Of a stretch of DNA of 52,285 nt, positions 46,514 to 52,285 are shown one piece after another. Each line of letters begins with the position of its first letter. Position 1 is the first letter of the stretch. This stretch comes from Betaproteobacteria bacterium (GTDB lineage: Bacteria > Pseudomonadota > Gammaproteobacteria > Burkholderiales > SG8-39): the NCBI GenBank assembly GCA_005881575.1, contig VBCA01000021.1, positions 1 to 52,285 of the forward strand, read 5' to 3'. The notes below the pieces were generated by a model that worked only from the letters and a program-made list of their open reading frames with translations, had not been told where the DNA came from and made no database searches. A program made the position numbers and the translations under genes.

Positions 46514-47782
46514 ATGGCAAACGCAGGAATGGTGGGACTGGACTGGCAGCAGCGCATCAATTGGGACCGGCTGCGCAAGTACCGCCTGGAACGCGCGCGC
46601 GCCCGAATGAAGGCGGCTGGCCTCGGCGCGATGCTGCTCATGTACGACGAGAACGTCCGGTATGTCACCAGCACGCTCACTCCCGGCTGGAATCGCCTGA
46701 AGCCCGGGCTGCGCTACGCCATGCTCTGCGGCGACGACGCGCCGGTGCTGTTCGAGCAGGGCGACATCGGCATGCAGATCGAACGCCATTCGCCGTGGAT
46801 CCCGAAGGATCACGTGCGCTGGTCCTACGCCTGGATCAAGGGCGCGGCCGGCCCCGCTTCCACCGCGCAGGTGAAGAAGTTCACCAATGCCGTCAAGCAG
46901 GAGATGAAGAAGGCCAATGTAGCCGGAATGAAACTCGGCGTGGATTTCATCGACATCAACATGCTGAAGGTGTTCGCGGAGGAGAAAATCGACTGGACCG
47001 ACGGCATGACGCCGATGATGGAGGCGCGCGCGATCAAGAACGAGGACGAGCAGGAGGCGCTGCGCATGGTCGGCGCGATCGGCGACGCCGCGCACTGGGA
47101 GTTCATGAAGTTTCTCCAGCCCGGCCGCACCGAGAACCAGCTGACCGCGCACATCATGCAGCACCTGTACTCCGTCCCGGGCATGGAGGACGTCGAGGAC
47201 GTGATCGTGTCCTCGGGCCCGAACACCTGGCCGAACTGGCGCAACTTCTCCGACCGCATCGTCAAGCCCGGCGACATCGTGTTCATGGATCTCGCCGCGC
47301 TCACCTGGAACGGCTACAAGTCCTGCTACTACCGCACCTATTGCGCGGGGAAGGAGCCGACCAACGAGCAAAAGGACATCTACGCGACCGCGCTCAAGTG
47401 GCTGTACGACTCGATCAAGGCGGTGAAGGTCGGCACGACCACGCGGGAGATCGCCTCGAAATGGCCCTCGGCGAAGGAAGCCTGGGGCTACGCGGAGGAG
47501 GATCAGGCCGCGGCGAATCTCTGGGGCCACGGCCTCGGGCTCGCGCAATACGACCAGCCGGTCATTTCGCGCATCTGGTCTCTCGATCACCCGATCGAGA
47601 TCAAGGAAGGCATGGTGTTCGCGCTCGAAACGCAGCACGGCAAGAAGTTCGAGTGGGGCGTGCGGATCGAAGAGATGCTGATCGTCCACAAAGACAAGAT
47701 CGAGATCATCTCCAACTTCCCGGTCGAGCAGATCACGGTGGTCGATCCGATGCCGGGCTACTCGACGCTCGCGGGACGCTAG
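46514..47782 (+). CDS. M24-family creatinase/DddP-like protein with an altered metal site
   Basis: 422 residues in the pita-bread fold. The N-terminal domain (YRLERARARMKAAGLGAMLL) resembles creatinase and DMSP lyase DddP. In the C-terminal domain one metal Asp is kept (D259 in VFMDLAAL), but the second Asp aligns with Cys271 in GYKSCYYRT. The His (GHGLGLAQ) and both Glu (FALETQHG, VRIEEML) remain. Creatinases need no metal, so this could be a non-peptidase hydrolase or lyase. Confidence 0.8.
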   Translation: MANAGMVGLDWQQRINWDRLRKYRLERARARMKAAGLGAMLLMYDENVRYVTSTLTPGWNRLKPGLRYAMLCGDDAPVLFEQGDIGMQIERHSPWIPKDHVRWSYAWIKGAAGPASTAQVKKFTNAVKQEMKKANVAGMKLGVDFIDINMLKVFAEEKIDWTDGMTPMMEARAIKNEDEQEALRMVGAIGDAAHWEFMKFLQPGRTENQLTAHIMQHLYSVPGMEDVEDVIVSSGPNTWPNWRNFSDRIVKPGDIVFMDLAALTWNGYKSCYYRTYCAGKEPTNEQKDIYATALKWLYDSIKAVKVGTTTREIASKWPSAKEAWGYAEEDQAAANLWGHGLGLAQYDQPVISRIWSLDHPIEIKEGMVFALETQHGKKFEWGVRIEEMLIVHKDKIEIISNFPVEQITVVDPMPGYSTLAGR

Positions 47783-47790
47783 GGAACCCG

Positions 47791-48831
47791 GTGGCCGCGA
47801 ACGGAACCCGCACCGCGGTGCTGAAAGGGCCGCGCAAGCTCGAAATCGTCGATCGCGCCAAACCCGAAGCAGGCCCCGGCGAGGTCGTCGTGCGCACCGC
47901 GGCGACCGCGGTCTGCCATACCGACCTCTCTATCTACGTAGGGGAGCACCCGGGAGTCAAGTATCCGGTGGTGATGGGCCACGAATCCACGGGCGTGATC
48001 GATTCGCTGGGCGAAGGCGTGGCGGAAGTGAAACCGGGGCAGCACGTCATCATCAATCCCATCATCGCCTGCGGGCGCTGCGACTCGTGCCTGCGCGGAG
48101 CCGGAAACCTGTGCCGCGTCGCGGGCCTCTTCGGGCGGGAGGTCGAAGGCTCGCTCAGCCAGTACGTCAAGCTGCCTTCGCAGTACATTCACGTCCTGCC
48201 TCCGCGGCTGCCGCTGGAGCAGGCGACGCTCATCGAAACGCTCGCCACGGTGCGTCACGCTCAGCATCGCGTGGGCGTCTCGACCGGGGAATCGGTGGTC
48301 GTGCTGGGCCAGGGCACCGCGGGTCTCCTGCATGCGCGCCTCGCGGTGCTCACCGGAGCGACGGTGATCTCCGTCTCGCGCACCCGCTGGAAGCTCGAAA
48401 TGGCGGAACGGATGGGCGCGCATCACGTCGTCGAGTCTTCGGTCGACGGGGCCGTGGAGGAAGTGCGGCGACTCACCGGCGGTAAGGGCGCGGACGTCGT
48501 GATCGACGCCGCGGGAGGCGCGGAGACGCTGCGCGCGGCGATGGACATGCTGCGTCCCGGCGGACGCTTTTCGGCTTTCGCCGTGAGCCACGAGACGGTG
48601 CGCGGATTCAGCACCTTTCCCCTCTACTTCGGCGAGATCAGCATTATCGGGTCGCGCGCGCTCACGCCCCAGGACATGAATCCGAGCATCCAGTTGATCG
48701 CCTCGGGCGCGGTCGACGTCAGCGGATTCATCACCGCCAAGTACCCGCTCACCGATTCGGCGGCCGCGTTCGAGGAATACGAGCGCAACCCGAGCCGCAT
48801 CCTGCGGATCGTCATCGATTCCGGGAGCTGA
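47791..48831 (+). CDS. zinc-dependent medium-chain alcohol dehydrogenase
   Basis: 346 residues from GTG 47791, 8 bases after the preceding stop; the frame is open far upstream, but that part is the shadow of the two previous genes. Catalytic zinc ligands begin with Cys42 (AVCHTD) and His64/Glu65 (GHESTG). Structural zinc Cys are 94, 97, 100 and 108 (CGRCDSC then C). The NAD motif is GQGTAGLLHARLA. Substrate unknown; likely oxidises a hydroxyl in the same pathway. Confidence 0.9.
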   Translation: MAANGTRTAVLKGPRKLEIVDRAKPEAGPGEVVVRTAATAVCHTDLSIYVGEHPGVKYPVVMGHESTGVIDSLGEGVAEVKPGQHVIINPIIACGRCDSCLRGAGNLCRVAGLFGREVEGSLSQYVKLPSQYIHVLPPRLPLEQATLIETLATVRHAQHRVGVSTGESVVVLGQGTAGLLHARLAVLTGATVISVSRTRWKLEMAERMGAHHVVESSVDGAVEEVRRLTGGKGADVVIDAAGGAETLRAAMDMLRPGGRFSAFAVSHETVRGFSTFPLYFGEISIIGSRALTPQDMNPSIQLIASGAVDVSGFITAKYPLTDSAAAFEEYERNPSRILRIVIDSGS

Positions 48832-48836
48832 GAATC

Positions 48837-50108
48837 ATGCCGCGGCTGGTCGTTCCCCTGGGTGAGACCGAAGCAGTGGATCCCTCGCGCTTCGGCGCGA
48901 AGGCGGCGAACCTGGCTGCGCTCGGCCAGGCCGGCCTTCCCGTCGCGGGCGGTTGGGCGGTCGACGCGCAGGCCTACCGCACGCAGCTTGCGGCGCTCGG
49001 CCTCGAGGAGACAGCGCGCGGGGTGTTCTCCTCCCGAGATCGTCCGCAAGCGCGGCGCCACGCGCTCGATATGAAGCTCGGGTTGATGGAGCGCCCGGTT
49101 GCGCCGGACCTCGCCGAGCCCATGCTCGCGGCATGGCGCGCAATAAGGGACTCGGGCGCGCAGGGCGTGGTTCGCTCCTCGGCACTCGTCGAAGATCGCG
49201 TCGGCTCCGGCTTTGCGGGACAGTTCGAAAGTTTCCTCGAGCTCCGGAACGAAGGGGAGTTCCTCACGGCCGTGCGCGCGTGCTGGGCGGCGTTGTGGTC
49301 GACGCGCGCGCTGCGCTACATGGCGACCCACGGCCTGGACGCGGCCGACACTGCGATGGCCTTGATCATCCAGCCCCTGGTGGCGGCGCGCGTGTCCGGA
49401 GGCGGCCTCTCCCGCAGCGCCGACGGCGACAGGGTGATCAATGCGGCTCGGGGACCGGGCTCGGCGATCGCACAGGGAGAAGTCGCACCGGACCGTTACG
49501 TGCTCGATCTTGAGGGAACGCTGAAGGAATCCGAGCCCGGGAGGAAATACCACGGCCTCGCCTGTGCTCACGGCAGAGCCGCGCTTTCGCGCTCGCTCGC
49601 AGGCAAGCGCTGTCTCGACGACGAGCAGATCGCCGAGCTCGGCCTGATGATGGAGAAGGCGCAAGAGCTCATCGGAGCGCCCGTCGAGGTCGAATGGGCG
49701 ATGGACGAAACGGGCATCAAGCTCCTTCAGGCGCGGCCGCTGCGCGTCGGCGAGCCGCAGACTCCCGACGAGATTTGGCTCGCGCATCCGCGATTGAACG
49801 GACATCCTTCGGGAATCGGCTGGGGAACAGGACGTGCGCGCGTGGTCAATTGCGAGTGCGAGCTCGAGCGAGTCGCGCCGGGCGATGTGCTGGTGACGAC
49901 GGTGGCCGGGCCGGCTCTCGGCCAGGTGCTGACGCATGTCGCGGGCGTCGTGGCTGAGCTCGGCGGCAGCACTTCGCACCTCGCCTCACTCGCGCGAGAG
50001 CGCGGCGTGCCGATGGTGCTCGGCGTGCCCGATGCCACGCAACGGATCCCGGACGGTTCCATGGTGGCAGTGGACGGCGTCGCCGGCGTGGTGAGGTGGA
50101 TGCGTTGA
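48837..50108 (+). CDS. compact ATP-grasp plus phosphohistidine protein (PEP synthase/PPDK-related, no substrate domain)
   Basis: 423 residues. The PPDK-type ATP-binding domain covers about residues 15-305: FGAKAANLAALGQAGLPVAG, VVRSSALVEDRVGSGFAGQF, AARGPGSAIAQGEVAPDRYV and VEVEWAMDETGIKLLQARPL. After a short linker comes the swivelling His domain with His381 in GGSTSHLASLARERGVPM. The C-terminal PEP/pyruvate barrel of PPDK, and the middle domain of rifampin phosphotransferase, are both missing. It starts 5 bases after the dehydrogenase and overlaps the next gene. Confidence 0.8.
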   Translation: MPRLVVPLGETEAVDPSRFGAKAANLAALGQAGLPVAGGWAVDAQAYRTQLAALGLEETARGVFSSRDRPQARRHALDMKLGLMERPVAPDLAEPMLAAWRAIRDSGAQGVVRSSALVEDRVGSGFAGQFESFLELRNEGEFLTAVRACWAALWSTRALRYMATHGLDAADTAMALIIQPLVAARVSGGGLSRSADGDRVINAARGPGSAIAQGEVAPDRYVLDLEGTLKESEPGRKYHGLACAHGRAALSRSLAGKRCLDDEQIAELGLMMEKAQELIGAPVEVEWAMDETGIKLLQARPLRVGEPQTPDEIWLAHPRLNGHPSGIGWGTGRARVVNCECELERVAPGDVLVTTVAGPALGQVLTHVAGVVAELGGSTSHLASLARERGVPMVLGVPDATQRIPDGSMVAVDGVAGVVRWMR

Positions 50109-51088
50109 AGGCGAAAGTCGTCATCACCGATTACGTCTGGGAATCGCTGGACGTGGAGCGGAAAACTCTGGGCGATCTCGCCGAGATCGTCGCCCTGAAG
50201 ACGAAGAAGCCGGAGGAATTCCTGGCCGAGGCCCGCGACTGCGACGCATTGCTCAACACCTATGCGGGGCCGATCACCGCCGAGGCGATGGCGGGCATGC
50301 CCAAGTGCAGGATCATCGCCCGCTACGGAATCGGAGTGGACACCATCGATCTGGACGCCGCGACGCAGGCCGGAATCATCGTCACGAACAACCCGACGTA
50401 TTGCATCGAGGAGGTTGCCGAGCAGACGATGGCGTTGATCCTCGCGTCGGCGCGCAAGATCCCGTTCTACGACCGCATGGTGAGGTCCGGCCGCTGGGAA
50501 GTGCCCCCGGGGAAGCCCATCTACCGCCTCGTGGGGCGGACGCTCGGCCTCATCGGCTTCGGCAACATCGCGCGCCAGGTCGCAGTGAGGGCGGCGGCCT
50601 TCGGCCTCGCGGTGCTCTACAGCGATCCCTTCGTGAAGGAGGGGCTGTTCAAGGTTCCGGGAAAAGCCGTCGATCTCGACACGCTGCTGCGCGATTCCGA
50701 TTTCGTTTCCTTGCATCCGCCGCTCACGCCGCAGACACGGAAGATGATCGGCGAGACCGCTTTCGGAAAGATGAGGCGGACCGCCGTGCTGATCAACTGC
50801 GCGCGCGGGCCTATCGTCGATACCGATGCGCTGGTGCAGGCGCTGGACGCGAAGACAATCGCGGGCGCCGCCCTCGACACGGTGGATCCCGAGCCGCTCC
50901 CCGATCCTCATCCCCTGCGCGGCCGCGACAACGTCATCCTCACCCCGCACGTCGCCTGGTACAGCGAGCAGGCGATGGCGGGGCTCCAGGCCGGAGCGCC
51001 GGGCGAAGTTCGCCGCGTGCTTTCGGGACAGTGGCCGCTGAATGTCGTCAATCGCGCGGTGAAAGGGAAGAGCCGCGCAGGCTTATAG
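50096..51088 (+). CDS. D-2-hydroxyacid dehydrogenase (CtBP/phosphoglycerate dehydrogenase type)
   Basis: 330 residues; GTG 50096 overlaps the preceding gene by 13 bases, with TTG 50105 as an alternative. NAD motif TLGLIGFGNIARQVA, catalytic Arg in NCARGPIVDTDAL, Glu in DTVDPEPLPDP and His in LTPHVAWYSEQAM. The last segment and spacing are typical of C-terminal-binding-protein-like dehydrogenases. It would interconvert a D-2-hydroxyacid and a 2-oxoacid. Last enzyme gene of the visible cluster. Confidence 0.9.
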   Translation: MDALKAKVVITDYVWESLDVERKTLGDLAEIVALKTKKPEEFLAEARDCDALLNTYAGPITAEAMAGMPKCRIIARYGIGVDTIDLDAATQAGIIVTNNPTYCIEEVAEQTMALILASARKIPFYDRMVRSGRWEVPPGKPIYRLVGRTLGLIGFGNIARQVAVRAAAFGLAVLYSDPFVKEGLFKVPGKAVDLDTLLRDSDFVSLHPPLTPQTRKMIGETAFGKMRRTAVLINCARGPIVDTDALVQALDAKTIAGAALDTVDPEPLPDPHPLRGRDNVILTPHVAWYSEQAMAGLQAGAPGEVRRVLSGQWPLNVVNRAVKGKSRAGL

Positions 51089-51103
51089 TCCAAGGAGGAC
51101 ATC

Positions 51104-52285
51104 ATGTCTTACGTTCGTCCCGTAGTGTTCCTCGCCTGCCTGTTCCTCGTCGGCCCGGTCCTTGCGCAGGGAAAATGGACGAAGCTCGCCGCGTTCCCCG
51201 AACCGGCGGAGGAACTGCTCGGCGCCTCGGCCGGCGGCAAGATGTACGTGTTCTGCGGCCTCGCTCCCGGATGGAAGCCGATCGGCATGGTGTACGAATA
51301 CGATCCGGCCGGCGACAAGTGGACGAAAAAGAAACCGATGCCGCTCGCTTCGCATCACGTCTCCTTTACCGAATACAAGGGCAAGATCTACGCTTTCGGC
51401 GGATTCGTGTTACCGCAGTCGGGCCCGGCCGCCTGGGTTCCGATCGACAACGCCTGGGAGTACGACCCTGCGACCGACAACTGGAAAGCGCTCGCGCCGC
51501 TGCCGACCAAGCGCGGGTCGCCTGTGGCAGTCACCGTCGGAGACAAGATGTATGTGATCGGCGGCGCGACCACGCTGCCGGGCTCGAGCGCGGTTCATCC
51601 GGCGCGCCCGCACTACTCCGTCGGGGCGGTCGAGGAATACGATCCCGCCGCCAACACCTGGCGTGCGCGCGCGCCGATCCCGACGCCGCGCAATCACGCC
51701 ACGGCCGGCGTGGTGAACGGAAAAATCTACGTGATCGGCGGGCGCGCCACGCTGCCGGGCTCGAGCGCGGTTCATCCGGCGCGCCCGCACTACTCCGTCG
51801 GGGCGGTCGAGGAATACGATCCCGCCGCCAACACCTGGCGTGCGCGCGCGCCGATCCCGACGCCGCGCAATCACGCCACGGCCGGCGTGGTGAACGGAAA
51901 AATCTACGTGATCGGCGGGCGCGTCGGCGGCGCCTTCGTGTCGAGCGGCTCCTCCAACGTCGGTATCGTCGAGGAATATGACCCGGCGACGGACGCGTGG
52001 GGTTCGCCGCGCGCGCGCATGCCGAGCGCGCGCAGCGCGATGTCTTCGGGCACCTGGGGCGGAAAGATCTACGTCACCGGAGGCGAAGGGCAGGATTACG
52101 TGAGCATGTTCGCTTTCCGGGCGCTCGAAGCGTACGACCCGGGGGCGAACACCTGGACGGTTCTTCCCAACATGCCGGTGGGGCGCCACGGACTCGCCGG
52201 AGCCGTCGTCGGCAATCACCTGCACATGGTGAGCGGCGATGTGCAGTCGGCGGGGACGGGCGTGCACGTGCACACCGATTCCCAC
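51104..52285 (+). CDS. exported Kelch-repeat protein (cut by window edge)
   Basis: 394 codons visible with no stop. AAGGAGG precedes the ATG and the signal peptide MSYVRPVVFLACLFLVGPVL ends near AQG. At least five Kelch units follow, each with a GGKIYVIGG-like strand and a YDPAxxxW element (for example KMYVFCG, KIYAFGG, KMYVIGG, KIYVIGG). The repeats should form a beta-propeller in the periplasm. Two of the units are exact copies of each other. A role as a binding protein or as an enzyme such as a mutarotase cannot be told. Confidence 0.85.
   Translation, partial: MSYVRPVVFLACLFLVGPVLAQGKWTKLAAFPEPAEELLGASAGGKMYVFCGLAPGWKPIGMVYEYDPAGDKWTKKKPMPLASHHVSFTEYKGKIYAFGGFVLPQSGPAAWVPIDNAWEYDPATDNWKALAPLPTKRGSPVAVTVGDKMYVIGGATTLPGSSAVHPARPHYSVGAVEEYDPAANTWRARAPIPTPRNHATAGVVNGKIYVIGGRATLPGSSAVHPARPHYSVGAVEEYDPAANTWRARAPIPTPRNHATAGVVNGKIYVIGGRVGGAFVSSGSSNVGIVEEYDPATDAWGSPRARMPSARSAMSSGTWGGKIYVTGGEGQDYVSMFAFRALEAYDPGANTWTVLPNMPVGRHGLAGAVVGNHLHMVSGDVQSAGTGVHVHTDSH
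51570..51923 (+). repeat. exact 177-base in-frame tandem duplication inside the Kelch gene
   Basis: Positions 51570-51746 and 51747-51923 are identical base for base, 59 codons each. The sequence diverges immediately before the first copy and after the second. Each copy encodes one Kelch unit containing SSAVHPARPHYSVGAVEEYD. Confidence 0.93.

Noticed and set aside
45511-48831. 1106-residue plus-strand ORF
   Set aside because: Its first two thirds are out-of-frame shadow of the Bug and M24 genes. Only the final 346 codons, from GTG 47791, encode a real protein (the alcohol dehydrogenase).
51570-51923. CRISPR or satellite array
   Set aside because: Only two copies, no spacers, and the unit is a codon-aligned part of a Kelch gene.

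Overview
The window looks like a chromosomal segment of a GC-rich betaproteobacterium, probably an uncultured Burkholderiales-like soil or water lineage. The evidence is gene content and protein style rather than any marker gene: a Burkholderia-type FabI N-terminus, a homodimeric AceE, a divergent metE/metR pair, LigAB, Bug/TctC-type binding proteins and several high-affinity uptake systems. No rRNA, prophage, CRISPR array or plasmid function is visible. One tRNA-Ser(GGA) gene is present.

Layout. 1-216: the start of fabI (minus strand, cut by the window edge). 390-9658: a tight seven-gene oligopeptide operon, oppABCDF, then an exported M3 oligopeptidase and a fused double-ATPase subunit. 9659-10523: a thioredoxin-like protein and a small lipoprotein on the minus strand. 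10526-13573: an array of gene cassettes separated by six recognisable attC sites, all cassette genes on the minus strand, with no integrase in the window (a CALIN-like cluster). 13.6-14.75 kb: an IS110-family element abutting the open end of that array, with stacked hairpins upstream of its transposase that could be its bridge RNA. 14.9-19.9 kb: ligAB-type ring-cleavage dioxygenase genes, a PhnD-like binding protein, class I fumarase and two small exported proteins, one behind a strong sigma-54-type promoter. 20.1-25.0 kb: acsA, tRNA-Ser and aceE. 25.1-29.8 kb: an orphan eutA with a cupin gene, divergent from a binding protein and an IclR regulator, with a perfect palindrome between them. 29.9-34.0 kb: metF-metE (minus) divergent from metR. 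34.1-52.3 kb: a long, nearly continuous catabolic and transport cluster.

How the genes work together. The opp operon couples peptide import to peptide hydrolysis. The right-hand cluster combines a CocE-type hydrolase, a maleylacetoacetate-isomerase-like GST, a complete Liv-type ABC importer, an ACMSD-like amidohydrolase, two Gfo/Idh/MocA oxidoreductases, a Bug-type binding protein, a creatinase/DddP-like M24 protein, a zinc alcohol dehydrogenase, a compact ATP-grasp plus phosphohistidine protein and a D-2-hydroxyacid dehydrogenase. This reads as uptake and degradation of a small organic acid or aromatic/cyclic compound whose identity cannot be read from sequence.

The observations most worth following up are the attC array with its adjoining IS110 element; the truncated dikinase (ATP-grasp plus His domain, no substrate domain) in the catabolic cluster; the M24 protein in which a metal-binding Asp aligns with Cys; the terminator-like hairpin standing between the binding-protein gene and livH with the only good ribosome binding site on its far side; and an exact 177-base in-frame tandem duplication in the terminal Kelch gene. 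All function calls come from reading motifs by eye; no database search was run.
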